Source: UBA7985 sp002690455 (GTDB taxonomy: Bacteria; Pseudomonadota; Alphaproteobacteria; UBA7985). From it: a stretch of DNA of 64,000 bases. This document shows, one piece after another, positions 53,293 through 62,952 of this stretch. The notes under the pieces are model-generated. The model searched no databases, was not told where the DNA came from, and was given only the letters and a program-made list of their open reading frames with translations. The stretch is from the NCBI GenBank assembly GCA_965662775.1, contig CBFIIW010000011.1, positions 43,303 to 107,302 of the forward strand, given 5' to 3'. The translations under genes and the position numbers were made by a program. Numbering within the stretch: position 1 is the stretch's first letter; every line of letters begins with the position of its first letter.

Positions 53293-54580
53293 TTGATTTG
53301 GAGGCCGTGACCAATCCGTCATTGACGTAGGCCTCATGGTTCTCTTCGACCTTGGCGAGATCGTAGCGGTAGTTGACCATCAACCCCAGCGCCTCATCCA
53401 ATCCGCGGGCAGACAGGTTCCCAGTCGGATTAAGCCGGTCGAGAATGGCACCATTTCCTAGGTGGAAGCGCGCGACCGGGTCGATGGGCTGGCCGTCGGG
53501 GCGCAGTTCGCGCAGGAAATAGCGCGCGGCCAGCGGTTCGAGCAGGTTTCGGTTCTCGGTTGAAAGCGCCTTGTCATCCTGCCAACCCGGTGTGTTCCGA
53601 ATGACCTCTAGCCGGGCGAGGGCTGGTGCTGCCTCTGCGTCGTCGCGCACCCAGCGGCCAAATCCGGGCACCGGAGAGAGCGTGCAGAAGGCCTTCAGTC
53701 CCGGTAATTCGCGAGAAAGGTCGCTGGCCACTTGCTTAATCAGGAAGTTACCAAAAGAGACCCCCCGAAGCCCGACCTGACAGTTGGTGATCGAATAGAA
53801 CACGGCTGTGTTGGCTTCTTCAGCCTTGACCGGTTCACGCCTTGGGTCGAACACCTCGTCGATCGCGGCGGGCATCGCTTTCATCAGTGCCACTTGAACG
53901 AATATCAGCGGCTCATCGGGCATAGCCGGGTGAAAGAAGGAAAAGCAGCGCCGATCCTGCGGTTGAACCCGGCTCTTCAAGTCCTCCCAGCTTTGGATTT
54001 CGTGCACGGCTTCATACTCGAGCAGCTTTTCCAGTACGTTTGCCGGAAACGACCAGTCGATGGCGTAAAGCACCAGAAAGCCACGGTTGAACCAAGCGCT
54101 GAAGAGAAACTCGAAATCAGCATCAACGCGCTTGAGTTCCGGGTTTTCCCGGAGCAGGGGCAGCAATGCTTCCCGCATCCGCACCAGCGCTTGTGTTCCG
54201 CCCGGCGCCTGATTGAGCTTGCGCAGCAGACTGCGACGCCGAGGTTCGACTGTCTCCATCAAGGTCTTGAGCGCGCGGGGTGAATTGTCGGCGGCAAACT
54301 GATTTGCTGCGTCCAGCACGTCACCGGGCGCTGGGTCGAAATCGATGGCCAACCGGGTAAAGAATTCGAGCCGGAAGGCTGGATCCAGCGCCGCGTAGGA
54401 AGCGAGAACGTCCTGCGCCAGTGCGACGCCGGAGGCCTCACCCGCCGAGCCGATCAGTCGCTGGCATTGCTCAATCAGGCGTTCCGCAGTCGTTGCCGAT
54501 CCGTTGCCGACACCCAGCCATTTGTTCGGGGCGTCGAGGATCGATGAAATCAGTGAAGACATCAGGCTGGCTCTGGCCAT
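53273..54580 (-). CDS. Malonyl-CoA decarboxylase
   Basis: It decarboxylates malonyl-CoA to acetyl-CoA and CO2, balancing fatty-acid synthesis or permitting malonate use. The 435-residue protein shows the MCD N-terminal helical domain (YAALDPAFRLEFFTRLAIDF) and the acetyltransferase-like C-terminal domain with CFSFFHPAMPDEPLIFVQVA, FYSITNCQVGLRGVSFGNFL and CTLSPVPGFGRWV. The catalytic Ser/His region LSPVPGF is intact. The ATG at 54580 is chosen over an upstream TTG. Confidence 0.93.
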   Translation of the reverse strand: MARASLMSSLISSILDAPNKWLGVGNGSATTAERLIEQCQRLIGSAGEASGVALAQDVLASYAALDPAFRLEFFTRLAIDFDPAPGDVLDAANQFAADNSPRALKTLMETVEPRRRSLLRKLNQAPGGTQALVRMREALLPLLRENPELKRVDADFEFLFSAWFNRGFLVLYAIDWSFPANVLEKLLEYEAVHEIQSWEDLKSRVQPQDRRCFSFFHPAMPDEPLIFVQVALMKAMPAAIDEVFDPRREPVKAEEANTAVFYSITNCQVGLRGVSFGNFLIKQVASDLSRELPGLKAFCTLSPVPGFGRWVRDDAEAAPALARLEVIRNTPGWQDDKALSTENRNLLEPLAARYFLRELRPDGQPIDPVARFHLGNGAILDRLNPTGNLSARGLDEALGLMVNYRYDLAKVEENHEAYVNDGLVTASKSITDLAK

Positions 54581-54653
54581 GGGACTCAATCCTGCTGGTA
54601 AAACTGGTGTTGAGGTGGATGGTTAGAACAGACTGATGATGTGAACGGAAAAA

Positions 54654-54730
54654 TGGTCGGGCTGGCGGGGTTCGAACCCGCGACCTCTCGTCCCCCAGAC
54701 GAACGCGCTACCAGGCTGCGCTACAGCCCG
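54654..54730 (-). tRNA. tRNA-Pro (anticodon GGG)
   Basis: A 77-base cloverleaf with encoded CCA. Acceptor CGGGCTG/CAGCCCG, D arm GCGC/GCGC, anticodon stem TTCGT/ACGAG with loop CTGGGGG giving GGG, and T arm GCGGG/CCCGC with TTCGAAC. It may have served as an integration point for the accessory segment to its right, though no attachment-site repeat was found. Confidence 0.96.
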
Positions 54731-55158
54731 ACGTTGACTGCAGACCCTGACGTAGCGAGCCAGAGCGGCTAGATCAAGGGATGATTGTGCTCACTCGATG
54801 GCTCAAAGGTCTGCTTCACGTCACTCCGCCGCTCGTCTTCGAGACCAGTCAAGGAAATAGTGCTTCATCACTATTCCAACTGCCTGCGGGACAGACAAGC
54901 TGATTGCCAATTTGAGTCATGCATTCCAAGGGCGGTTGTCGTGAGTCGTCAGAGGGGAGCAGCGCGAGCCCGCCTGTGTTTCTGATTCGGCCAGGGAAGA
55001 CATCCATAACGTGAATGTAGCTCAATGGCTCTATTCGATAACGAGAATCATCAATCATTACGCGATTCAAACGCAATAATACTGAGTTACCGATACGCTT
55101 TGACCCCCCTCAAGTCTATGAATAATTACATATGTTACTTGGTTGATATTTAGCCCAT
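54731..55158. other. 428-base intergenic region, no gene recognised
   Basis: The stretch between tRNA-Pro and the repeat-protein gene becomes clearly AT-richer after about 55000 (for example AATAATTACATATG near 55120). Only short frames without similarity are present. It likely holds the promoter of the following gene. Confidence 0.4.
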
Positions 55159-58100
55159 ATGATTCAATTCCGAACGGTCCGCTGGGTTGTCCATGGGCGA
55201 CCAGGAGAGCTTTGCTTTAAGGGCAAAAAGCTCGATGTGTCCTCTCTTCAAAATCCGGATCAGCTCGCGCTAGCTCGCGAAGCGCTGAAGGATGCCGACG
55301 CGTTGGAACTGATCAGCTGCCGCGTAGCGGCTGGCTCTGGGCGGCAATTTGTCCGTCGTCTCGCTCAGGCTCTCGGCGTCAGGGTCTTCGCCAGTTCGCG
55401 GCCTGTCGGCCCTTCGCGGTTAGGCGGAACCTACTTTCTGGATTTCGGATATTGCCCCTTTCTTGACCGTGACTTGCCCGGTTATGAAGCCGATCCTGTG
55501 CCGGGGCTCAATCACCTGATGGCCACACTCAGCGTTCCGTTTGAAAACGGGATCGTCGGAGATCAGGGCACAAACCCAAACAAAACATTGGCGCTGACGA
55601 ATTTCTCAACGCTCAACATCCAAATTTCATTCTTTCAGCAGAACTCTAACACGGGGCAGTTTGTCGACGGTGGCTCGCAAGGCAACGATATCCCGGGTTT
55701 CCTCAAGATTGTCCTTTCTGACGGGACTTCATATTCGATCAGTGGCGCGATCAACTGGCAGGATAAGACGGGCAATACGACAGAGACCTTTGGGTTTCTG
55801 CCTGGCGACGATACCGATATCTCAGTGCGCTACGCCAACGGTGCATTTGTCCCCATTCCCACTTATGACAATTCCGGAAATGTTACCGGCAGCGAAGATT
55901 GGATAATTCGTGGCGCCAATCACGCTAGTGGACGCATCTCAAACTTCGGTCTCGAAAAGATCAACAATGGTCTCAGCTATACCGATGGGGATAACAACAG
56001 CGGGTCGGCGGATCCGGTCGATGTTAATGACCTTAACGCATATCTAGCGGTAACGCAGGCAAATGCGCCGGATGGCTACGTCACCGTAGATGGGACGATT
56101 GCCTCAGATAGTACGCCCGTAATCACGGGTACCTTTGACATCGACCGCAGCAACAGCGAGACGCTGAGTTTAACCGTCGACGGTCAGTTCTTTGACGAAA
56201 ATGACTCAGAGCTGACCCTTACCTTTGACAGCGGTGGTGATGGCACCGGGACCTGGTCTCTCGATCTTAATGATGACCCCTCTACCGGTGGCGTCACCGA
56301 AGGAAAGACGCTGGTTCAAGGGACAGACTACGACGTCGAAGCGATTATCACTGACGGCACCGGCTATACGCTACAAGACTCATCCATCGACGAGGTTTCG
56401 ATCCAGAGTCCCTCGGTTGCGGTCAATGATATTTCCGTCAACGAGGCCTCTGGCTACGCCGTCTTTCAGGTAACGACCCAGAGCAACACGCTCATCGAAT
56501 TGGCGTTACAGTCGGGGACAGCGACTGCTGGTATCGGCAACGACTATGCCTCCTCAGGGGCTGCGATCCAGTATTCAGTGGATGGCGGTGCGAACTGGCA
56601 AGATTACATCGCCGCTGTCTCTGCGTCAGTAACCGGCACCATCCTCGCGCGGACTGCGATCAATAATGATGCCACCAGTGAAGGTGATGAAACCTTCATC
56701 CTCAGCGCGACCATCCAGGGAACTGCGACAACTGACAACGGCACCGCAACCATTTCCGATGATGGCACCGGGACGATTTTCTTAGGCGATGGTTCCGTCG
56801 ACAATGCCACGACGCCGGATGATGACCGTGCGGTCACAGTGAACAACATCACGGTGAATGAAGGCTCACCGTATGCGGTGTTCACGGTCAGCGGAGCAGC
56901 AGGCCAGTTGGTGACACTGAGCTTACCCGGTGTCGGAACGGCGACGGGTGGCGGTACAGACTATGGCAGCGCTCTTGAGTATTGGAACGGAGCAGCCTGG
57001 GCGTCGTACGCCGGTGGTTCGACAATTGCGCTGGACGGCGGGGGTGACGTGCTGGTGCGCGTGGCGGTTGTCAATGACGGCATAGCGGACGACGGCGAGA
57101 CCTTCACGCTGCAGGCGAGCAACACCGGCGGCATCGCAGGGACAGGGACTGCAACGATCAAGGATGACGGCACTGGAACGCTGTACCCTGATCTGGCCCC
57201 AACCAACTCCACCACTCCGGCGACGGACAATGTTTCTGCGAAGGACAATGATACTGGGGCTGGGTTGGCCATCCAAAATATCAGTGTCAACGAGGGGTCT
57301 TCCCATGCTGTCTTCACCGTCACGGGCGCGGTCAACGCCCAGATCAATGACATTATCATTGCAGACGGCGATGCAGCAGGTGGGAACCTTACTAACGGAC
57401 TTTCCGATAATGATGTTGAGTACTGGGATGGTGCCAGCTGGCTTGTCTTCAATAATACAACCCCGATCAACATTGACGGGACAGGTACGCTCCTCCTCCG
57501 CATTTCAATTACCGATGAACAGGACACCTTTGCTGATGATGCAGAACAGTTTCGGTTGACCGTAACCCCGGCCAGTGGCGTCGGCGTTGTCGGTACCGGA
57601 ACCATCAAGGACGATGGGACCAGCGTAAAGTATCCCGGCACCGTGACCGCGAACGCCCCTGATACAGATGCAACGAACCTCGACAACGACACCGACCTGC
57701 TGTTCATCGATGATGTCATTGTTAATGAAGCCTCCGACTATGCGATCAATTCGGTGGCGGGGCCGAACAATCTTGTTCTCAACAACCTCAGTGTTTTGGG
57801 CTCAGGAGATACCGTTATTCAGAACTTTGATATGAAGGTCTACGACTTCGCAAACAGCACGTGGGAGGACTTTGTCGCTGGTTCGACCCAGCTGAACGAT
57901 GTTGGTGAAATGCTGGTTCGGACGACAATCATCGAGGAACGAGATGATGAGAGAGACAACGGTGAAGTTTTTACCCTTAGTGTGAATCCAACGGGCACAG
58001 TGACCATTATGGACAATGGCACGGGCCGGATTTTTACGGGCGCGATCAATCCTGCAACGGGGGCACCGGTTACCGTCACGGTCGGTTTAGACAATGATGG

Positions 58101-58245
58101 TTACGAGAACCAAGCGTATTGCGGTTGGGAGGCAACGTCCGGTCGGGAAGGTGGCGTTTATTTTACCCGCTATTTCGATATCGACGGCTGGAAAACAGTG
58201 ATCATTCGTGAATACGACAACTATACGAGCTATGAAATTCTTTGA
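55159..58245 (+). CDS. Large DUF4347-like/Calx-beta-like repeat protein
   Basis: The 1028-residue product opens with VRWVVHGRPGELCFKG and ALELISCRVAAGSGRQFVRR, the second half of a DUF4347 domain; the usual first ~50 residues are missing and no frame upstream supplies them. After a ~300-residue mixed region come four repeats of about 140-145 residues starting near 421, 561, 704 and 849, each opening V.VNE(A/G)S.YA and closing with an I.DDGTGT-like turn, similar to Calx-beta/cadherin-like surface repeats. Asp, Gly and Thr are abundant. No signal peptide or RTX tail is visible. The ATG has no clear ribosome site. Confidence 0.75.
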   Translation: MIQFRTVRWVVHGRPGELCFKGKKLDVSSLQNPDQLALAREALKDADALELISCRVAAGSGRQFVRRLAQALGVRVFASSRPVGPSRLGGTYFLDFGYCPFLDRDLPGYEADPVPGLNHLMATLSVPFENGIVGDQGTNPNKTLALTNFSTLNIQISFFQQNSNTGQFVDGGSQGNDIPGFLKIVLSDGTSYSISGAINWQDKTGNTTETFGFLPGDDTDISVRYANGAFVPIPTYDNSGNVTGSEDWIIRGANHASGRISNFGLEKINNGLSYTDGDNNSGSADPVDVNDLNAYLAVTQANAPDGYVTVDGTIASDSTPVITGTFDIDRSNSETLSLTVDGQFFDENDSELTLTFDSGGDGTGTWSLDLNDDPSTGGVTEGKTLVQGTDYDVEAIITDGTGYTLQDSSIDEVSIQSPSVAVNDISVNEASGYAVFQVTTQSNTLIELALQSGTATAGIGNDYASSGAAIQYSVDGGANWQDYIAAVSASVTGTILARTAINNDATSEGDETFILSATIQGTATTDNGTATISDDGTGTIFLGDGSVDNATTPDDDRAVTVNNITVNEGSPYAVFTVSGAAGQLVTLSLPGVGTATGGGTDYGSALEYWNGAAWASYAGGSTIALDGGGDVLVRVAVVNDGIADDGETFTLQASNTGGIAGTGTATIKDDGTGTLYPDLAPTNSTTPATDNVSAKDNDTGAGLAIQNISVNEGSSHAVFTVTGAVNAQINDIIIADGDAAGGNLTNGLSDNDVEYWDGASWLVFNNTTPINIDGTGTLLLRISITDEQDTFADDAEQFRLTVTPASGVGVVGTGTIKDDGTSVKYPGTVTANAPDTDATNLDNDTDLLFIDDVIVNEASDYAINSVAGPNNLVLNNLSVLGSGDTVIQNFDMKVYDFANSTWEDFVAGSTQLNDVGEMLVRTTIIEERDDERDNGEVFTLSVNPTGTVTIMDNGTGRIFTGAINPATGAPVTVTVGLDNDGYENQAYCGWEATSGREGGVYFTRYFDIDGWKTVIIREYDNYTSYEIL

Positions 58246-58436
58246 CTGCTGACCGACCTTTCGAGCCGCTGTCGCCCGCCTCGCCACGCTAAAGGTATCG
58301 CCAACGGTTCAACAAACGGTATCATGCACGCCATTGGGGCCACGTCGTAAAGGCCTGTGCCAGGCACAGAAACCACAGCGCACTCTGCCACACAAACGGG
58401 CGCGTTTACCGGCCTTCAACCTCTGGGGAGATAACC

Positions 58437-59279
58437 ATGCGTGCATTTTTGATCAGTGTTTTCTATCTCTGTCTGACTTTGTTGATGCTGTTGGCTCCGC
58501 CGGCAGCGGCTGAATTCGCCAACGCGGCTGGGTTCTGGAAACTGTTGGGACAACAGAACAACGCACCCCGCTACCTTAACCTGCGCGGTACGGCAGAATT
58601 CCCAATCCTCGAAGTCGTTGGGGGCTGCGGCGAAGGGCTATGCAGTTGGGGTGCAACCCGGGCCGAGTTGCTCTATGACGCCGATGGTCAGGTTGTGCGC
58701 TGGCAAGCATACTTGGAAGTCAGTGACGATTTTCACGAATTCGATGCCTACCTGATTAATGGGGAGGTCCTGATCGACTATCTCGGAGAGTTCGACTCGA
58801 TCGATGAAGTCGTCTCTTCGACGCTGATTTTTGCTCGTATGAGCGAGGCAGAGGTTGCAGCCTTGGCTGGCGCTGGCGCTGGAGATGCAACTGGCGTTCC
58901 AGCCGACAGTGGCGATGAAGTCACTGTGCTAGAAGAAGAACCAGAGGCTGATCCCGGCAGTGGTGCTGGATCGGATGGTGGTGGTGCAAGCCTCGAAGAG
59001 CAGATTGTTACCGGCGGCCTCGTCCTCGGTGGGTTACTTTTGCTTAATGCCCTGATGAACGATAACGAACCCGCAGTCGACCCCGATGACACGTGCGGAA
59101 AGACTGCCGTCTTGCCCTATATGGGCAAGAAATATTTCCAAATTCCAGCCGCCCTGATCGAGCCAACAGATCGCGTCTTCCCGGAATCGGCCATGGTGAC
59201 CATGGATCTGATCCCCACACGGTTGAACGTGGTTTATCGCGATGACACCAAAAGGGTGTTCAAGATTGGTTGCTATTGA
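58437..59279 (+). CDS. Exported fusion of a C-x4-C-x-W-G domain and an I78 peptidase-inhibitor-like domain
   Basis: The 280-residue product has a signal peptide (FLISVFYLCLTLLMLLAPPA). Residues ~30-135 include LRGTAEFPILEVVGGCGEGL then CSWGATRAELLYDADGQVV, with Cys64-x4-Cys69-x-Trp71-Gly, the spacing seen in the protein at 8002-8850. An acidic Gly-rich linker leads to a hydrophobic segment (~190-206) and a C-terminal domain, residues 220-280, bracketed by Cys220 and Cys279 with VTMDLIPTRLNVVYRDD. That pattern is the peptidase inhibitor I78 family. The function is inferred to be periplasmic protease control or envelope binding. Confidence 0.78.
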   Translation: MRAFLISVFYLCLTLLMLLAPPAAAEFANAAGFWKLLGQQNNAPRYLNLRGTAEFPILEVVGGCGEGLCSWGATRAELLYDADGQVVRWQAYLEVSDDFHEFDAYLINGEVLIDYLGEFDSIDEVVSSTLIFARMSEAEVAALAGAGAGDATGVPADSGDEVTVLEEEPEADPGSGAGSDGGGASLEEQIVTGGLVLGGLLLLNALMNDNEPAVDPDDTCGKTAVLPYMGKKYFQIPAALIEPTDRVFPESAMVTMDLIPTRLNVVYRDDTKRVFKIGCY

Positions 59280-59294
59280 TCGAACCTGCCAGTG

Positions 59295-59347
59295 GAGGAG
59301 GGGACGCCGCGATGCGTCGCAAGCGCCTACGCGATGGGTCCCTCCTC
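59295..59347. other. Long hairpin between the I78 fusion gene and lpdA
   Basis: GAGGAGGG (59295-59302) pairs with CCCTCCTC (59340-59347) around a GC-rich loop that can fold further. No T run follows on either side, so this may be an RNA structure or a weak terminator. Confidence 0.4.
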
Positions 59348-59440
59348 AAAATTGAGCATCGCGCACCGGACTGTCCCTGCTTATATTAAAGGCTCTGAGC
59401 ACCTTAAAGACGACCCGCGCTGACCTGCAGGAGCCCTCAC

Positions 59441-60874
59441 ATGTCCAGCCCTTCAATCCCAGATAGCTTCGATGTTGCCGTCATTGGTGGAGGTCCGGGC
59501 GGTTATGTTGCCGCCATTCGCGCTGCTCAATTGGGCCTGAAGACAGCTTGTATCGAAGGCCGGGGTTCGCTGGGCGGGACCTGCCTTAACGTTGGCTGCA
59601 TTCCGTCCAAGGCGATGCTTCATGCCTCGGAGCAGGTCGCGCAGGCCCATCATAGTTTTGCCGACTGGGGCATTCGGTTGAGTAAGATTTCGGTCGACCT
59701 GGCGCAGATGATGGCCAAGAAGGATGAGGTTGTTGAAGGCTTGACTTCTGGCATCGAAATGCTGCTTGCCAAGAACAAGGTCAGTTATATCCGAGGCTGG
59801 GCCAGCCTTGCCGGCCCAGGGCGTATCCGTGTCGCCGGGCTTGACGGTGACAACCAGGACGTCAGCGCGAAGAACATCATTATTGCTACTGGTTCCGAAG
59901 TCACGCCGTTGCCGGGCGCGGAGATCGACGAGAAACGCATCGTGTCCTCGACCGGGGCGCTCGAGTTTGAGAAGGTACCCAACCACCTGATCGTCGTGGG
60001 CGCGGGGGTCATCGGGCTTGAGCTGGGGTCAGTTTGGCAGCGGCTTGGCGCGCGTGTAACGGTTGTCGAATACCTCGATCGTATTTGTCCGGGTCTAGAC
60101 AACGAAATTGCGCGCCAGTTCCGGCGTACGCTGGAGGGGCAGGGCCTGAGCTTCCGTCTGGGCCAGCGTGTGATCGAGGCCAAGACAAATGGCCAGAAGG
60201 TGAAGCTAGTCGTCGAGCCCGCTACAGGCCTTGCAGAGGGGGAAACCTCCGAAACCCTGACCGCGGATGCGGTTCTGGTTGCCATTGGTCGGCGGCCCTA
60301 TACAGCAGGATTAGGGCTGGAGACCGTGGGTGTTGAGACGGACCAGAGGGGAACCATCCCCGTCGATGGCGGGTTTCAGACGCAGGCCGCGGGAGTCTAT
60401 GCCATCGGTGATGTCATAGATGGCCCCATGCTGGCACATAAGGCGGAGAAGGAGGGCGTGGCCGTCGCCGAAATCATCGCAGGTCAAGCCGTCAGTATCG
60501 ACTACGGCACTGTGCCAGGGATCATCTACACGGCGCCTGAAGTCGCCAATATCGGCTTTGCCGAACAAGACCTTAAAGACGCTGGCGTGCCCTACAAGGT
60601 CGGTAAGTTCCCATTCAAGGCCAATTCGCGGGCCCGTGCCATGGGTGAGACCGACGGCATGGTTAAAGTGCTCGCTCACAAAGAAACCGGGCGTCTCCTC
60701 GGGGCTCATATTCTGGGTAAAGATGCAGGGACGCTCATCCATGAAGTGGGGGCAGTCATGGAATTCGGTGGCTCTTATGAAGATCTGATCCACATCATCC
60801 ACGGCCACCCGACCCTGAACGAGGCGGTCAAGGAAGCTGCGATGGCGATCGATAAGCGCGCCATTCATGTCTGA
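59441..60874 (+). CDS. lpdA: Dihydrolipoyl dehydrogenase
   Basis: The E3 flavoprotein of 2-oxoacid dehydrogenase and glycine cleavage complexes; it reoxidises lipoamide with NAD. The 477-residue protein has the FAD motif VAVIGGGPGGYVAAIRAAQL, the redox disulfide GGTCLNVGCIPSK (Cys48, Cys53), the NAD-binding IVVGAGVIGLELGSVW and the C-terminal HIIHGHPTLNEAVKEA with the catalytic His-Glu. No E1/E2 genes are visible before it. The next gene overlaps by 8 bases. Confidence 0.95.
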   Translation: MSSPSIPDSFDVAVIGGGPGGYVAAIRAAQLGLKTACIEGRGSLGGTCLNVGCIPSKAMLHASEQVAQAHHSFADWGIRLSKISVDLAQMMAKKDEVVEGLTSGIEMLLAKNKVSYIRGWASLAGPGRIRVAGLDGDNQDVSAKNIIIATGSEVTPLPGAEIDEKRIVSSTGALEFEKVPNHLIVVGAGVIGLELGSVWQRLGARVTVVEYLDRICPGLDNEIARQFRRTLEGQGLSFRLGQRVIEAKTNGQKVKLVVEPATGLAEGETSETLTADAVLVAIGRRPYTAGLGLETVGVETDQRGTIPVDGGFQTQAAGVYAIGDVIDGPMLAHKAEKEGVAVAEIIAGQAVSIDYGTVPGIIYTAPEVANIGFAEQDLKDAGVPYKVGKFPFKANSRARAMGETDGMVKVLAHKETGRLLGAHILGKDAGTLIHEVGAVMEFGGSYEDLIHIIHGHPTLNEAVKEAAMAIDKRAIHV

Positions 60875-61499
60875 GTCGGGAAGAGGCTCTGGAACCGGGG
60901 CATCACCCCTATTGAGGGTAACAGTCTTTGGGCCTGAAAGCACGGGCAAGACCACCCTTGCCCGCCATCTCTCGCGGCGGTTTGGGGGCCTATACATGCC
61001 TGAATTCGGGCGGGTTTATACCCATGCACTTGGTATAGAAGAAGCCGACTGGCAACCTCATCAACTTGCTGAGATTGCCAGCCAGCATGACATGCTGCGG
61101 GACGAGATCGAGGCGCGGGGTGGTGCTCGGTTGGTGGTAGAGGATACGGATGTCGTCAAGACCGCCATCTGGTCAGATTTGCTGTGCGAAACCCGGGATC
61201 CGGGTTATGACTGGGATGGAGCGGCGCTGCCAGACCTCTATCTGCTGCTGACCCCAGAGACGCCATTTGTCCAAGACGTGATCCGAATGCATGCCCGTCA
61301 GGCCCGGCGCGAAGCCTTCTTTGCTCGCTGCATCGTTGAACTAAAGCGTCGCGGGGCGCGGTATACGGTCATCGAGGGTGCTGATTTCGATCAGCGCACC
61401 CGCAAGGCTGAAGAGCATGTCAACGACCTGCTGGCCCATAAAGAAACGTCGGCCGGCGCGCCTGACTGGGCTGCGTCTGCTGGCCCACAGGGCCGATAA
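60867..61499 (+). CDS. NadR-like ATP-binding kinase (nicotinamide riboside kinase type)
   Basis: The 210-residue protein has Walker A FGPESTGKTTLARHLSRRFG (~residues 20-40), MPEFGRVYTHAL, and VVEDTDVVKTAIWSDLL, matching the ribosylnicotinamide kinase domain of NadR. The NadR adenylyltransferase and DNA-binding domains are absent. It probably phosphorylates nicotinamide riboside or a related nucleoside for NAD salvage. The start overlaps the lpdA 3' end by 8 bases, linking NAD supply to an NAD-dependent enzyme, though this link is inference. Confidence 0.78.
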   Translation: MSESGRGSGTGASPLLRVTVFGPESTGKTTLARHLSRRFGGLYMPEFGRVYTHALGIEEADWQPHQLAEIASQHDMLRDEIEARGGARLVVEDTDVVKTAIWSDLLCETRDPGYDWDGAALPDLYLLLTPETPFVQDVIRMHARQARREAFFARCIVELKRRGARYTVIEGADFDQRTRKAEEHVNDLLAHKETSAGAPDWAASAGPQGR

Positions 61500-61591
61500 C
61501 ACCTGAAAGGGTCGTTTTTGCAGTAGTTTCCTGTTCAGGACTGCATCATTCCATAGCCAGACCACACACGATGGCTGATACGAGGTGCCCC

Positions 61592-61900
61592 ATGGCCAGC
61601 ATGCAAATCATCTATTGGCGCGATATTCCAACCACCGTGCAGGTCCGGCAGGGCCGGACCCGTTTCACAGCAAATCTGCCCGAGCGCTTTGAAAAAGCGG
61701 TCGATGCTGCGGCGATGCGTGATGGTGAAACCAGCACCGATGACTATCTCGCTGAGTTCAAGCGCACTGATCCGGTCGAGGTCGAGGGAGAGGGCGCAGC
61801 GTTGCAGGCGCTCGCGGATACAAAGGCGGCCGCATTAGATGCGGAATTTGACGCCGAGCGCCTTCGTACACTGATTGCTAACGGTGGTCGTGCGGCTTGA
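61592..61900 (+). CDS. Virulence-factor family protein (PF13769 type)
   Basis: The 102-residue protein has the family start MQIIYWRDIPTTVQVRQG and the block RFTANLPERFEKAVDAAAMR, then DDYLAEFKR. The name comes from early annotation; no molecular function is known. In many alphaproteobacteria it precedes MetF-like and methyltetrahydrofolate methyltransferase genes, as here, so a role in folate one-carbon transfer is likely. The ATG at 61592 has GAGG six bases upstream; an in-frame ATG at 61571 is less likely. Confidence 0.78.
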   Translation: MASMQIIYWRDIPTTVQVRQGRTRFTANLPERFEKAVDAAAMRDGETSTDDYLAEFKRTDPVEVEGEGAALQALADTKAAALDAEFDAERLRTLIANGGRAA

Positions 61901-61940
61901 AGCTGTTGCACAGCCCCCACTTATTCAAGGAACGCAGATC

Positions 61941-62846
61941 ATGACAGACACCAAAGCAGCAGTGATGAAGCTCTTCGGCGATTTTACCGTGGAGACCACA
62001 CCCAATTCGGCGGCCAAGATCCCCGACTACAATGCCCGTCTGCGCAACGACACGCCGATCTACGTAACCTTTTTGCCCGGTTCGGACGTCTATGAGACCG
62101 TGACACTGGCCAAGCGCCTGCGCAGCGAAGGATTTAGCCCGATCCCGCATATCGCTGCGCGTTCGATCCAGTCAGAGGACATGCTACGGGATATTTTGGA
62201 CCGTTACGTTGGTGAGGCCGGCGTAGAGCACGTACTGACCATCGCCGGGGGTGTCGATAATCCGCTGGGTCCCTTCGACAGCTCCATGGCAGTTCTGGAA
62301 AGCGGCCTGATTGATAAGGCCGGCATTCATCGTATTTCTGTTGCTGGGCACCCTGAGGGCTCACCGGACATCACCGATGAACTGATCAAGGATGCACTGG
62401 CCTGGAAGAACGGCTTTGCTGAGCGCACCGGTGCGGCGCTGGATATTGTCACGCAATTCGCCTTCGAAGCCGAGCCGATTATCGCCTGGGATCGGCGGAT
62501 CAACGCCGAAGGTAACCGACTGCCGATCCGCATCGGCCTACCAGGGTTGGCAACGATCAAGACGCTGCTCGGCTTCTCCCGTGCGGCGGGCGTCGGCAAT
62601 TCCATCAAGTTTCTGGTTAAACGCGCGGCGGACGTTACCAAGCTGATGAATATCAACGCCCCCGACAAGCAGGTCATTGAACTTGCCCGCTATGCTACAG
62701 AAGAACCTACTGCTGGCATCTGTGGCGTGCATATGTATGCCATCGGTGGACTGAAGCGAACCTCAGCATGGTCCTACGCGCTCAAAGATGGTCTCTTTGA
62801 GGTAACAGGCAAAGATCAGCTGAAGGTCAGTGTTGACCTCGGCTAA
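61941..62846 (+). CDS. Methylenetetrahydrofolate reductase family protein
   Basis: The 301-residue protein belongs to the MetF-like TIM-barrel family, shown by YNARLRNDTPIYVTFLPGSD, FSPIPHIAARSI, VLTIAGGVDNPLGPF, RISVAGHPEGSPD and a final AICGVH-like GICGVHMYAIGGL. It would interconvert methylene- and methyl-tetrahydrofolate. Divergence from canonical MetF and its neighbours suggest a catabolic role, oxidising methyl-THF produced by the next enzyme. AAGGAA precedes the ATG. Confidence 0.85.
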   Translation: MTDTKAAVMKLFGDFTVETTPNSAAKIPDYNARLRNDTPIYVTFLPGSDVYETVTLAKRLRSEGFSPIPHIAARSIQSEDMLRDILDRYVGEAGVEHVLTIAGGVDNPLGPFDSSMAVLESGLIDKAGIHRISVAGHPEGSPDITDELIKDALAWKNGFAERTGAALDIVTQFAFEAEPIIAWDRRINAEGNRLPIRIGLPGLATIKTLLGFSRAAGVGNSIKFLVKRAADVTKLMNINAPDKQVIELARYATEEPTAGICGVHMYAIGGLKRTSAWSYALKDGLFEVTGKDQLKVSVDLG

Positions 62847-62952
62847 GCCATAAGGCGTCGCCGACAGGCCAGCGGCAAGAGCTGTCACCGCCAATATCCA
62901 AGCCCAAGTTCCACACACAAATGGACCGACCCCCTTACCGGAGTGCCCTGCC

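Noticed and set aside
54785..54985. Small plus-strand frame downstream of tRNA-Pro as a possible integrase remnant
   Set aside because: Translation shows no integrase motif, and no direct repeat of the tRNA 3' end was found further right.
56604..57719. Minus-strand frames across the repeat protein
   Set aside because: They mirror the repeats on the coding strand and have no independent support.
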